Assembly: GCF_947387555.1 (NCBI RefSeq)
Contig: NZ_CANDNZ010000007.1
Span: forward strand, 310,001 to 374,000
DNA from: Thalassomonas sp. RHCl1
GTDB lineage: Bacteria > Pseudomonadota > Gammaproteobacteria > Enterobacterales > Alteromonadaceae
Direction: 5' to 3'
Length of the DNA: 64,000 nucleotides
A program made the position numbers and the translations under genes. Below are positions 29,837 to 37,832 of the stretch, piece after piece. Position 1 is the first letter of the stretch, and each line of letters starts with the position of its first letter. A model generated the notes under the pieces. It did no database searches. It was given only the letters and a program-made list of their open reading frames with translations, and was not told where the DNA came from.

Positions 29837-29867
29837 GATGATTGCCGTGGTTTATGCGGCAATCATC
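29837..29867 (-). terminator. hairpin between ceramidase and phosphodiesterase genes
   Basis: An 11-base-pair stem (GATGATTGCCG/CGGCAATCATC) with a nine-base loop, followed on the - strand by GGCTTTT. It lies 27 bases beyond the ceramidase stop and could end or attenuate that transcript before the downstream gene. Confidence 0.65.
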
Positions 29868-29893
29868 ACTTTGGCTTATCTTGTTGTTTTTGC

Positions 29894-31999
29894 TTATTTG
29901 TTATAAGTGAAGGAGTCAGAAGTACCTGAATAGCTTGAAATATTCCCGGTCCAGCCGGACTTCCAGTGACCCTGGTGTTTCAGGCGGTAGGTACCTGACG
30001 GGGTATCGGCACTCGGTGTCCAGTAGACCCTGGCGTTTGAGCAGGCCAGACAGTCGGCATCGGTATCGCGGATCCATTTAAACTCCGTTTCGATATCGTT
30101 GTCGGTCAAGATGGTTTCCCAGCTGCCGTTAACCTTCTTTTGTACCTTTAAGAAGGTATCCATGGTTTTCAGATTGTTGCGGGGGTGACCTGAGCGGAAT
30201 TCCGCCATAATGGTATCGCCGTAACTATAGCTGTTGTTGGTGTCCTTGGTGACCTGACCGAAGCTTTCCCACAAGCGTTTATCATCATAAACCACGCCGA
30301 TCTTAGTGATGATCTGATCATCGCTTAAATCTTTCGGAGTCGGTCCGGCATCAACTGCGCTGCCGCTTACCAGGGCATTAGCCATGTTGTGATAAATCTG
30401 GGTATATCCGGCCAGGGTATTGGCACCGTATATGGTGTGGCCGCCTTCATAATATTGCAGCGAATATTCTTCCGGTGTGGTGATATAACCGGTATAGGCG
30501 TTGGCTAAACCTGCGATAACGATTTTATCGACTCCCATAGGTGCCAGCTCTCCCAACAGGTGGGCTTCAAGGCGTCGCCCTGCCATGGTGGTCATTTCAC
30601 CCGGTACTGATACTATGGCTAAAGAGTCCAGGATAAACATCTGGAACGGCAGGGTGGTGGTATAAAGCTCGGCCCCTATGGCTTCGCGGTTAACGAAAGT
30701 CGGTTTAGGATATTGGCAGGGATCGTCCTCGGCATTGGCCAGTAAGCTGCTGCCGGAGAACAGGTTCATCCAGCCAAAGAGGGCGTATTTGCCCAAATAG
30801 CTGTCGTATAAACTGGCATCTTTGTTCCAGGCCGTGCCTTCGTTGTCTACCGTCATGCCTTCAAAAATGCCTTCCATATTGGTGGGGCCGTCCCAGTCGG
30901 ATCCCGCCACCATAGACCAGCCGATGGCGCCGTCACAAATAGTTGCGGCACTGTTGCCGGTAAATTCGCTGCCGACCTGGTAGCCGGGAAAGTCTACGTA
31001 CTGGTGACGGTAATCGAGATTGCCGGCGCTGCTTAAACTGATGCTGGCACTGTCATACAGGCTGCGGGCCTTGGCGTATTGTTTTTGTCCGGAGGCAATG
31101 GCTTTTTCGTGGTTAGTCCCCGGGGTATTTTGCCCATTGCTGTTGGGGGATACATCCCCTTCGTTGCTGTTGGCAAAGGCGGCGACAAAGGTTAATGCCT
31201 GGCTGTAATCGGCGTTGTGATCCCGCTCAAACAGCTGGCTGGCGATGCCTTTGTTGTCAGAGCTTATCAGCCGCTGGCTCTGGTCGTTGGAGACGGCATG
31301 GACCGGGAACCAGTTCAGCATACCGATTTCGGTACCGTCGTCGCGGACAAATTTCAGCAGGCTCATGGATTTGTTGGTGGTGTGCTCATAGTTGGCGGCA
31401 TCCGGGTTTTGGGCATAGGGAACAGGATTGCGGTTATAGCTGGTATCGAGCAAATCGCCGCGGTTAAATTTGATGCTGCCGGGTGCCAGGGTATCGGTTG
31501 CCCGGACAATCGACTGGTAAATGCCGTCGACGATAACATCAAAGTTAAGCTCGTCATAACCCAGGGCGCTGAGGTTAAGCAGCACATAATGATCATATCC
31601 CCCCGGGCCGACATGGGTATGGGTGGCGGTTAACATGACATTGCTGTCGTCGTATAAATTGCCGTAACGGCTTTTTAGTTTGGCCACCACCGCCTGCTTA
31701 ACCCCCTGGGGGATACTCTGGATATCGGCGCTGACAAAGGCCAGGCGCTTACCGCTAGCCGGTTTTTCAACTACATAGGCCCTGGACCATAAGCGGGTAT
31801 GTATGCCTTTGGTGGTCTGGCTGGTATCGCCGTAACCCACCATGCCGGCATCGGCGGCGGGACCTGTGACGTCATAGATGCCGGAGCCGATATTCCAGCT
31901 GCTGGCAGCATAAGCGGATGATAAAGGGGAGGCGAGCATGCCTATTGTGGTACCGACCACCAGGCCTGTACGGGTGATCCTGTTTAATAATTTGTTCAT
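29894..31999 (-). CDS. secreted neutral ceramidase
   Basis: A 701-aa member of the neutral/alkaline non-lysosomal ceramidase family, which hydrolyses ceramide to sphingosine and fatty acid. The ATG at 31999 is chosen for its AAAGGAA ribosome-binding site; it gives a signal peptide of about 32 residues ending AYA/ASSW. The zinc-binding HTH lies in TATHTHVGPGGY and the catalytic serine in NSNEGDVSPN, as in the Pseudomonas enzyme. The N-terminal GIYDVTGPAADAGMVGYG and the C-terminal immunoglobulin-like domain (SGTYRLKHQGHWKSGWTG) are typical. With the downstream phosphodiesterase it forms a sphingomyelin-to-sphingosine pathway outside the cytoplasm. Confidence 0.93.
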   Translation of the reverse strand: MNKLLNRITRTGLVVGTTIGMLASPLSSAYAASSWNIGSGIYDVTGPAADAGMVGYGDTSQTTKGIHTRLWSRAYVVEKPASGKRLAFVSADIQSIPQGVKQAVVAKLKSRYGNLYDDSNVMLTATHTHVGPGGYDHYVLLNLSALGYDELNFDVIVDGIYQSIVRATDTLAPGSIKFNRGDLLDTSYNRNPVPYAQNPDAANYEHTTNKSMSLLKFVRDDGTEIGMLNWFPVHAVSNDQSQRLISSDNKGIASQLFERDHNADYSQALTFVAAFANSNEGDVSPNSNGQNTPGTNHEKAIASGQKQYAKARSLYDSASISLSSAGNLDYRHQYVDFPGYQVGSEFTGNSAATICDGAIGWSMVAGSDWDGPTNMEGIFEGMTVDNEGTAWNKDASLYDSYLGKYALFGWMNLFSGSSLLANAEDDPCQYPKPTFVNREAIGAELYTTTLPFQMFILDSLAIVSVPGEMTTMAGRRLEAHLLGELAPMGVDKIVIAGLANAYTGYITTPEEYSLQYYEGGHTIYGANTLAGYTQIYHNMANALVSGSAVDAGPTPKDLSDDQIITKIGVVYDDKRLWESFGQVTKDTNNSYSYGDTIMAEFRSGHPRNNLKTMDTFLKVQKKVNGSWETILTDNDIETEFKWIRDTDADCLACSNARVYWTPSADTPSGTYRLKHQGHWKSGWTGNISSYSGTSDSFTYNK

Positions 32000-32421
32000 A
32001 GTTGCTATTCCTTTGTGACTTGACGGACAACGATAATCAGCCTGCACCGCTTCCCTGTGCCTATGCTCCCGGAGGATTTTTATTGTTAATTTTATCTGTT
32101 AATGCCTGGCAACCCGGGTTGTCAGCGCATTATACCCACGGGGTGGAGCACTTAATGTCTTGGCGGTTTTTTATCGTTTTTTTCGTCAAGAGTGACAACA
32201 TCGTCACCGGCACAAGATAATTGATCAAAATATCGTCGGTCTATGGTAAAAATGACCTAACTGCTCTTATCGGCAGGGGTCATCACTGTGGCTGAAAAGA
32301 GGGGAAGCCGGGTGGATTTAAATGGTTTTATGCCTATAGTAAAAAATGCCGCCGCTATCTTGTTTTATCAAGCTGTTGAAAGTGAACCTGGTTTTAAGGA
32401 ATGATAGTTCAGGGAGAAAAT
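32000..32421. other. divergent intergenic region, ceramidase and zincin-like genes
   Basis: About 420 bases between divergent starts. On the - strand an exact TATAAT (plus positions 32129-32134) is the best ceramidase promoter element, but its -35 is poor. On the + strand a 38-codon frame (GTG 32288, stop 32404) has an AGGGG ribosome-binding site and ends next to the zincin gene; its reality is doubtful. Confidence 0.4.
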
Positions 32422-33327
32422 ATGCATACCTTGTTACAGAAAAAGTACGCGCGACAACCATCTAAAAGTTCAGCTCCCGTAAGAGATAATTTTGCCTTTA
32501 GCGGGCAAAGTCGTGCGGTAAGCAATATCCTGCGGCAGGGGCAGAGCACAGGAGCTGTGATCCAGCGTTTGCCTTTTGATCCGACAAACCCCGAGCAAAG
32601 ACACCCGGGTTCAACCTTACCCTATCGTGAAGCCACTGAGCTGGTGGAATGTATCCGTATTATGGGGGAGGAAAACAGGGATTATTGTCGCCAGGAAGTA
32701 CTGGGGGAAGCACCGCCGCAACCAACTCATGTCAATATACCGGGAATTTCAACGCCGCAGCCTTTTGGCACCCGGGCCAATGCCGCGGGGGCAACAAATT
32801 TGCGTGCCGGCGGTGTCAATGTTGTCTTTTTACCGGATGCTGTCAGCGCCGATCCGGCCATGGCCAACCGGGCGCAAACGTCATTTTCTATTTCTGCCTA
32901 TAACATCAATTACCAGGCCAGTGGCGGGCGGATAACTTCCTTTACCGGTCCGGGAGCGACGACCATTACCATAGTGACCACTTATGGCGGCGGTGTCAGT
33001 GCTGCTTCTACTTCCGGCTACGGACGCGGTACGACAACGGCGGATGTCCAGGCGGGCAATACCAGTTTAGGTTTTCACGAGGGCCGTCACGGTTTGGACT
33101 TTATGCAATTCTTAAATGCCAACCCCTTTCCGCAATTTAGCGGTGCTATTGGCATGTCGGTTCAGGCGTTTGAACAGGCGATGCAGGCCTATGCCACTGC
33201 AAGGCAGCAGTTCAATGACGATATGGACCGGTTCAGTGAAACCAATACCGATTGTGTCGGCACCACCATAGATCAATTTAATGCCGCCAACGGCCAACAT
33301 ACTACCATTTGCCAGCAGCAACCTTAA
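32422..33327 (+). CDS. putative zincin-type protein with HEGRH motif
   Basis: A 301-aa protein not assigned to a named family. The ATG at 32422 has a GGGAG ribosome-binding site five bases upstream; an ATG at 32401 does not. There is no signal peptide. The N-terminal ~50 residues are basic and disordered-looking (KKYARQPSKSSAPV, then AVIQRL), a pattern I associate with DUF4157-like cargo proteins of extracellular contractile injection systems. The centre is Gly/Ala/Thr-rich. A metalloprotease-like HEGRH at 219-223 is followed by GLDFMQFL. Four cysteines (77, 89, 278, 297) could pair. It stands alone, and no injection-system genes are in the window. Catalytic activity is an inference from HExxH only. 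Confidence 0.65.
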   Translation: MHTLLQKKYARQPSKSSAPVRDNFAFSGQSRAVSNILRQGQSTGAVIQRLPFDPTNPEQRHPGSTLPYREATELVECIRIMGEENRDYCRQEVLGEAPPQPTHVNIPGISTPQPFGTRANAAGATNLRAGGVNVVFLPDAVSADPAMANRAQTSFSISAYNINYQASGGRITSFTGPGATTITIVTTYGGGVSAASTSGYGRGTTTADVQAGNTSLGFHEGRHGLDFMQFLNANPFPQFSGAIGMSVQAFEQAMQAYATARQQFNDDMDRFSETNTDCVGTTIDQFNAANGQHTTICQQQP

Positions 33328-33663
33328 GCCGGGCAATGGCTATATCGGCTTTGTTGGCATTTAGTGTTGCTGTTAATTATTCACCACGGTGTAGACTGCG
33401 GTATGAAAAGTTCAGCTATACGGGGGATTATCACGACATCAGGATTGGTAGCCAGTAGCGATAAAAGGTATGGATTGCTAGTGACGGACAGGTAAACACT
33501 AACGCTTAAGTTAACATGCGCTAACAGGAAGGCGATTTCCCCCAGGGTTGCCAGGATTGCATTTAGTACCGGGCGGGTCACTGACATAGCTGAAACTATT
33601 ATTGCCGTTAACCCGCCCGTCTTTTGCTCCGTTTAAGCCGTAGTCAATCTTACATAGTTAACA
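33328..33663. other. 336-base gap after the zincin-like gene
   Basis: No supported gene; a - strand open frame at 33381-33587 lacks a ribosome-binding site. It contains one copy (33371-33420) of a degenerate direct repeat whose other copy is at 34278-34326. Confidence 0.45.
33371..33420. repeat. degenerate direct repeat, copy 1
   Basis: Begins TGTTAATT and ends with GCGGTATGAAAAGTTCAGC plus TATA. The last 24 bases match copy 2 (34278-34326) at roughly four of five positions, and the outer GTTAATT also matches. The two copies flank the 93-aa and 53-aa genes. Confidence 0.5.
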
Positions 33664-33945
33664 TTACTTCTTGCGGTTAAGCACTCTCCAGCACGCTTGC
33701 ATCTCGCCTATTTTCTCCCGGTAGCTGATAACCTGATATTTGAGCCAATAGCACAGGTGCCTGATACCTTCACTGGTGTGCTCCGTGATGCATTCGGGCT
33801 CGCGGGTAACCGCTGCGAACGCATCGAACAGGAAGGCGTATTCTTCACTGAATTTGCTAAAGTCGTCACCAAGATTGACAAAATCGCTCGACAGCTGTTC
33901 CCTTTTGATTGCATCCTCCGTGAGTGGCAGGTTTGATTCAGACAT
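33664..33945 (-). CDS. hypothetical protein, second gene of a small bicistron
   Basis: A 93-aa cytoplasmic, mostly helical protein that I do not recognise. It has an acidic N-terminal half (SEEYAFLFDAFAAV), three cysteines (EPECIT, HLCYWL, QACWRV) and a basic end (LNRKK). The coding evidence is good: a strong GGGAGGAAG ribosome-binding site eight bases before the ATG and an eight-base overlap with the stop of the upstream 53-aa gene, implying coupled translation. No membrane segment or known motif is visible. It could be a partner, immunity or modifying protein for the small peptide, but that is a guess from position only. Confidence 0.65.
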   Translation of the reverse strand: MSESNLPLTEDAIKREQLSSDFVNLGDDFSKFSEEYAFLFDAFAAVTREPECITEHTSEGIRHLCYWLKYQVISYREKIGEMQACWRVLNRKK

Positions 33946-34099
33946 GACAGCTTCCTCCCTTGTTAGTTAACGGCGTATAGTTGCCGGCATAAGCTGATGG
34001 TGGCTGCCTGACGGCGGGGGTTGGTATATTTTCTGTTAAACTTTCTGTTAGGTAAGCTTTAACCGATTGAAACTCTGGCATATCATTAGATTTAGCCAT
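33938..34099 (-). CDS. hypothetical 53-aa peptide, first gene of a small bicistron
   Basis: Small frame with ATG at 34099 and a GAGGT ribosome-binding site. The predicted peptide has an acidic/polar N-terminal half (MAKSNDMPEF...YLTESLTENI), a proline-rich middle (PTPAVRQPPS) and a Gly/Tyr/Asn-rich tail (YAGNYTPLTNKGGSCHV) with a single cysteine three residues from the end. The layout resembles a leader-plus-core precursor peptide, but no modification enzyme or exporter is adjacent and I recognise no family. Its stop overlaps the start of the 93-aa gene. Function unknown. Confidence 0.55.
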   Translation of the reverse strand: MAKSNDMPEFQSVKAYLTESLTENIPTPAVRQPPSAYAGNYTPLTNKGGSCHV

Positions 34100-34277
34100 G
34101 ATGGATACCTCGTTTATCTGTTGTGGTTAGCTGTCTCTGAGTGGTGGTGCACTTAGGGGCAGCGCTTGGTTTATCTGCTGGTTCTCTTTTTTAAACACCT
34201 CCGCTGACGGGGAATTCACCTGTTAGTGATAGTACAAAATACCGGAAAAATCTCCCTGGGCTGGCATTTAATATTTA

Positions 34278-34326
34278 TGTTAATTGTCCGCACTGTATTG
34301 ATAGCGGTACGAAAACATCAACTATA
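34278..34326. repeat. degenerate direct repeat, copy 2
   Basis: Begins TGTTAATT and ends GCGGTACGAAAACATCAAC plus TATA; same orientation as copy 1 at 33371-33420, about 0.9 kb away. It may mark the edges of an inserted cassette or a duplicated regulatory region. Confidence 0.5.
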
Positions 34327-34464
34327 TGAAAGATATGAATAAAAATAGGGGGTGATGGCTTGTTACAGGGCTGAAATAGTCAAGGAAAACATAGCCGGTA
34401 TATCTGTCCCGGACAGGCTCAGGTCATAAAAACGTCGCTTAAATGAAATATTGCCCGCTCAGCT

Positions 34465-34493
34465 TTGAACCGGCCCGGTAATTACCGTATTAT
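34465..34493 (+). promoter_or_regulatory. sigma-70 promoter of folE
   Basis: TTGAAC and TATTAT are separated by exactly 17 bases (four and five of six matches). The predicted start near 34500 gives a short leader to the folE ATG at 34523. Confidence 0.65.
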
Positions 34494-34522
34494 GAGGAAA
34501 AATCAAAGCAATAAGCAGACAA

Positions 34523-35131
34523 ATGATGGACCAACAATTAAAAGCTGTTGTCAGCGAAGCAGATGAAAATCTCCAGGTTGAGCAGCCAATGGAGCAAGAG
34601 TTTAAGCGCATCATCACGGCAATAGGTGAAGATCCAAGCCGTGAAGGATTAGTCGATACGCCCAGCCGGGCTGCAAAAGCCCTGAAATATCTGACCCGGG
34701 GTTATGAGCAGGACTTAGATACGGTAATTAACGGGGCTTTGTTCAGTTCAGATTGCGATTCTATGGTGGTGGTGGATCATATCGAATTGTATTCCTTATG
34801 CGAACATCACATGCTGCCTTTTACCGGCCGCTGCCACATAGGTTATATCCCCAATGGCAAAGTGTTGGGCTTATCCAAGCTGGCACGTATTGTTGATATG
34901 TATGCCCGTCGTTTACAGATCCAGGAAAACCTGACCCAGGAAATTGCCAATGCCATTATGGACGTTACCGGCGCCAAAGGAGTGGGGGTTGTGGTGGAAG
35001 CTTCCCATTTATGCATGAGAATGCGCGGGGTGGAAAAGCAAAACTCGGAAATGAAAACCTCCTGCATGCTGGGCTCTTTTATGAAAGATAAAGATACCCG
35101 GGCGGAATTTTTACAGCTGATAAAAGCATGA
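34523..35131 (+). CDS. folE: GTP cyclohydrolase I
   Basis: A 202-aa enzyme converting GTP to 7,8-dihydroneopterin triphosphate, the entry step to folate and monapterin. Zinc and active-site residues are visible in [14 protein letters not shown] (Cys and His ligands) and in [12 protein letters not shown] (second Cys ligand); the C-terminal TSCMLGSF is typical. Two ATGs stand in tandem at the start; the first is used. The stop overlaps the next start by four bases (ATGA), making folE the head of a four-gene operon for pterins. The N-terminal ~20 residues are acidic and variable, as usual. Confidence 0.96.
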   Translation: MMDQQLKAVVSEADENLQVEQPMEQEFKRIITAIGEDPSREGLVDTPSRAAKALKYLTRGYEQDLDTVINGALFSSDCDSMVVVDHIELYSLCEHHMLPFTGRCHIGYIPNGKVLGLSKLARIVDMYARRLQIQENLTQEIANAIMDVTGAKGVGVVVEASHLCMRMRGVEKQNSEMKTSCMLGSFMKDKDTRAEFLQLIKA

Positions 35132-35877
35132 TGAATAACTCTCCCTGGGCCCTGGTGACAGGAGGCGCCCAGCGTATCGGTGCCTACTTTAACCAGTGCC
35201 TTGCTGAGGCGGGTTATAATATTGTCCTGCATTATCATCAGTCGGAAACGGCGGCGTTGGCGTTAAAAGCACAGTTGCAGCAGCATGATGTTCAGGTGGT
35301 GTTATGGCAGGCAAATTTAGCCGAGCCGCAAACCTTGCCTTTGGTTTTTCAAAGCCTGCACAGTCAGGTGCCGCAGCTTGATTTATTGATTAATAATGCC
35401 TCGATATTTGAGCAGGGTGCTTTGCTTGAATCCTCTTTAGCCCAGATACAGGCCCATATGCATGTTCATCTCACCAGTCCCTGGGTGCTGATCCAAGAAA
35501 TGATGAAGCTTAACACCGGACCTTCTGCGCAGATCATTAATATATTAGATGCGAATTTAGCGCACCGTTATACCGGTAAATCGGCGTATTTTATCGCCAA
35601 AAAAGCTCTGGAGACCTTAACCGAGCTGGCGGCAATAGAATGTGCCCCTAAGGTCAGGGTCAACGCGGTAGCACCGGGTTTTGTACTTGAGGCGATAGAT
35701 GCCGTTAACGGCGGCCCTGAGCATAAAGACATTAACTTATTACAAGCTAAAGTGCCGTTAAACGACCTATTTTCGGCGATTGAATTTTTGCAAAATAATC
35801 ATTCCATCACCGGACAAACCATTAATATTGACGGAGGGAGCCATCTACAATGTCCACCATATATGTTGAAGAATTAG
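35128..35877 (+). CDS. folM: dihydromonapterin reductase-like short-chain dehydrogenase
   Basis: A 249-aa short-chain dehydrogenase/reductase. The NAD(P)-binding loop is [11 protein letters not shown] (about residues 11-21), with LLINNAS near 87 and a catalytic Tyr-x3-Lys, YFIAKKA, near 153. The TGGAQRIG loop and the IDGGSHLQ end are features of the pteridine reductase/FolM branch. Its place between folE and a folX-like gene points to dihydromonapterin reductase, which makes tetrahydromonapterin, rather than to fatty acid or sugar metabolism. It overlaps folE by four and the next gene by 28 bases. Confidence 0.8.
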   Translation: MMNNSPWALVTGGAQRIGAYFNQCLAEAGYNIVLHYHQSETAALALKAQLQQHDVQVVLWQANLAEPQTLPLVFQSLHSQVPQLDLLINNASIFEQGALLESSLAQIQAHMHVHLTSPWVLIQEMMKLNTGPSAQIINILDANLAHRYTGKSAYFIAKKALETLTELAAIECAPKVRVNAVAPGFVLEAIDAVNGGPEHKDINLLQAKVPLNDLFSAIEFLQNNHSITGQTINIDGGSHLQCPPYMLKN

Positions 35878-36200
35878 AAATTTATACCATCTTGGGGATC
35901 ACCGCAGAAGAGCGTGAGCACAAGCAAAAAATCCTGATTGATTACTGGCTTGATGTTGATATTTCCAAGGCGATGCTCAGCGATGACATCGAAGATTGCG
36001 TGAACTACCGCACCATCAATAAAAAAATATTGTCTGTGGTGGAAAACTCCAGTTATAACACCATAGAGCGTTTATTGGGGATCTTGCTGGAAGTGGTGCT
36101 TGGTTTTGATGGCGTCTCGCATGCAAAAATGAAAATCGCCAAGCCGGGGGCATTACGTTATGCCAAAAATGTCTCCATTACCGCTGAGCGCTCTGCCTGA
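35850..36200 (+). CDS. folX: dihydroneopterin triphosphate epimerase/aldolase (FolX-like)
   Basis: A 116-aa member of the FolB/FolX tunnelling-fold family. The VNYRTINKKILSVVEN stretch and the C-terminal KPGALRYAKNVSITAE are closer to E. coli FolX (NYRTVTKNII, HALRYADSVSMT) than to FolB (SYADIAETVV, AVARAANVGV), so epimerisation to dihydromonapterin triphosphate is favoured over aldolase activity. A GGAGGG ribosome-binding site lies inside folM. The family is certain and the subtype is probable. The stop overlaps the next ATG by one base. Confidence 0.78.
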   Translation: MSTIYVEELEIYTILGITAEEREHKQKILIDYWLDVDISKAMLSDDIEDCVNYRTINKKILSVVENSSYNTIERLLGILLEVVLGFDGVSHAKMKIAKPGALRYAKNVSITAERSA

Positions 36201-36580
36201 TGGCGCTTTATATTGTTGCCGTGGGCTCGAATATACAGCCGGAGAAGCATATTGAGCAGGCCTTTGACTTAATCAAACAAATGGATGCACAGGCAGATAT
36301 CGCGACCTTGTTGCATACCAAGGCGGTGGGCTTTACCGAGCAGGCGGATTTTATCAATACCGCGTTTTCGTTTTCAAGCTCCCTTGATGCCGTGCAGTTA
36401 AAAACATATTTACGCGATATCGAAGCAAAGCTGGGGCGGGTGCGCACCGCTAATAAAAACGGCCCGCGTACTATCGACTTAGATATCGTTAAAATCGATC
36501 GCGACATCGTTGATCAGGACTATTTTAAATATGATTTTGTCAAAACCGCTGTCGATGAATTGACGGCCAGACTCAACTAA
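36200..36580 (+). CDS. short HPPK-like protein (FolK family, C-terminally reduced)
   Basis: A 126-aa relative of 6-hydroxymethyl-7,8-dihydropterin pyrophosphokinase, which is usually about 160 aa. Family landmarks are VGSNIQPEKHIEQAF at the N-terminus, TKAVGFTEQADFINTA, and the magnesium-binding NGPRTIDLDIV near residues 92-102, with the two Asp intact. The stretch after it, which in E. coli FolK supplies His115 and closes the site, is missing or replaced by YFKYDFVKTAVDELTARLN. It may be a reduced but active paralogue, a regulatory subunit or a specialised pterin kinase. A full-length folK probably exists elsewhere in the genome. Confidence 0.75.
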   Translation: MALYIVAVGSNIQPEKHIEQAFDLIKQMDAQADIATLLHTKAVGFTEQADFINTAFSFSSSLDAVQLKTYLRDIEAKLGRVRTANKNGPRTIDLDIVKIDRDIVDQDYFKYDFVKTAVDELTARLN

Positions 36581-36612
36581 GTTCGGCAGAGCCAGACTTT
36601 ATTTGGGCTTAG

Positions 36613-36630
36613 GCGAGGCTTAAGCCTCGC
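36613..36630. terminator. bidirectional terminator between folK-like and luxR-type genes
   Basis: Perfect 18-base palindrome GCGAGGCTTAAGCCTCGC overlapping the stop codon of the - strand regulator, with TGTTTT on the + side. It serves two convergent genes. Confidence 0.65.
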
Positions 36631-37600
36631 TGTTTTGGGCGCTGACCAGCTGTGCCAGCTCGGTGCGGCTGGAAATACCTAATTTATCATACACCCGGTA
36701 GAGGTGGTTAGAGACAGTAGAAGGTGCCAGGGAAAGGGACTTAGCCACTTCTTTAAAGGACAGGCCCTTGCAGATAAACTCGACGATTTCCTGCTCCCGC
36801 TTGCTTAGCTGATCCAGTGGTCCCAGAGGACGCAGGCTGACAATAATCAACTCCCCCATGGGCTTTAAGCTGACCGCGAGCTGGCCGACTTCTATGGTTT
36901 TACTTTCATTGCTGCTGAGTTTAGGCAAAATAAAAGGCAAAGTTGTGCCGCGCTCGGGAAAGTGCTCATTGAGCAGGGCAACAAAACGTGGCTGGACCTC
37001 GTGGAAGCAGCCTTGCTGATCGCAGATGGCGGAAGTGGCCTGATCTACCGTTTGCTGTAATTCATCACCGACACGCAGGTGCAGGAAAAAAGCATGGGAT
37101 ACCGCAGAAACCAGATGAAAAATAAGGTGTTGTTGCAGTTCCCGCTCTTGCTCGGTAAAGACATGCTCCCGGTCGAAACGATACAGGCTTAATAAGGTAT
37201 AAAGCCCGTTTTTACTGTCCAGGTGTCCCGAAGCCAGGATACGTTTAATGCCGTAGGGCCGGAACAGCTTCCGGTATAAAGGTGAGTTAAAAAAAGCTTC
37301 ATCATCAATTACTTCAGACATATCCACCGGCTTACCCAGGTTATTGATCACCGCATCACGTATCGGGTTGATCTCCATGGTGGCTTTTAAGCGTTTGGCA
37401 TACTGCTTGTCCAGGCCGACCTGGGTGACATAATGAAAATTGATATTGGCTTCATTGCCTGTGCCCCAGAAGGCAGCGTCAAAATCAATTACCCGACTTA
37501 ATTGTTCCAGTGCCCATTCCCGGTATTGGTTCGGGGGAATGCGGGTAGCAGAGCGGTATAAGTGGCTGATAAATTCGTCCAGTGTACGTGAGTCGGGCAT
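36620..37600 (-). CDS. LuxR-family transcriptional regulator
   Basis: A 326-aa regulator with a C-terminal LuxR-type helix-turn-helix from about residue 265 (LSKREQEIVEFICKGLSFKEVA, then APSTVSNHLYRVYDKLG). The N-terminal ~250 residues do not show the acyl-homoserine-lactone pocket motif or a receiver domain; they look like a GAF/PAS-type sensor (YRKLFRPYGIKRILASGHL). It is divergent from the acetoacetate-decarboxylase-like gene with 232 bases between, so control of that operon is likely. The signal sensed is unknown. Confidence 0.85.
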   Translation of the reverse strand: MPDSRTLDEFISHLYRSATRIPPNQYREWALEQLSRVIDFDAAFWGTGNEANINFHYVTQVGLDKQYAKRLKATMEINPIRDAVINNLGKPVDMSEVIDDEAFFNSPLYRKLFRPYGIKRILASGHLDSKNGLYTLLSLYRFDREHVFTEQERELQQHLIFHLVSAVSHAFFLHLRVGDELQQTVDQATSAICDQQGCFHEVQPRFVALLNEHFPERGTTLPFILPKLSSNESKTIEVGQLAVSLKPMGELIIVSLRPLGPLDQLSKREQEIVEFICKGLSFKEVAKSLSLAPSTVSNHLYRVYDKLGISSRTELAQLVSAQNSEA

Positions 37601-37832
37601 ATGTGCAGATCCTGGCGCCTGGTTATGACTTGAATATGGTTATTTTTATAATCTGATAATAAACATTCCGTTAGGTGATGGCTACTTTCTTGTGAGTTTG
37701 CGGTTAGGTTATATCTACTATTTAGCTGCTCAGTTTTTTTGCCGATACTGGCACCATTAAGATGTTAACCCCCGCCCCTTAACTGCCGTGACTTAGCTCA
37801 TGGTAAAACGCTGCGGGCATTTGAGGAATATT

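Larger units (their letters stand above)
34100..34522. other. divergent region upstream of the small bicistron and folE
   Basis: About 420 bases holding copy 2 of the degenerate direct repeat (34278-34326) and the folE promoter (34465-34493). The rest is AT-rich; no further gene or RNA was recognised. Confidence 0.45.

Noticed and set aside
32219-32236. Second FNR box near the ceramidase promoter
   Set aside because: Only one half-site (TTGATC) is present; the other half does not match.
33381-33587. 68-codon - strand frame after the zincin-like gene
   Set aside because: No ribosome-binding site, and part of the frame lies in the degenerate direct repeat.
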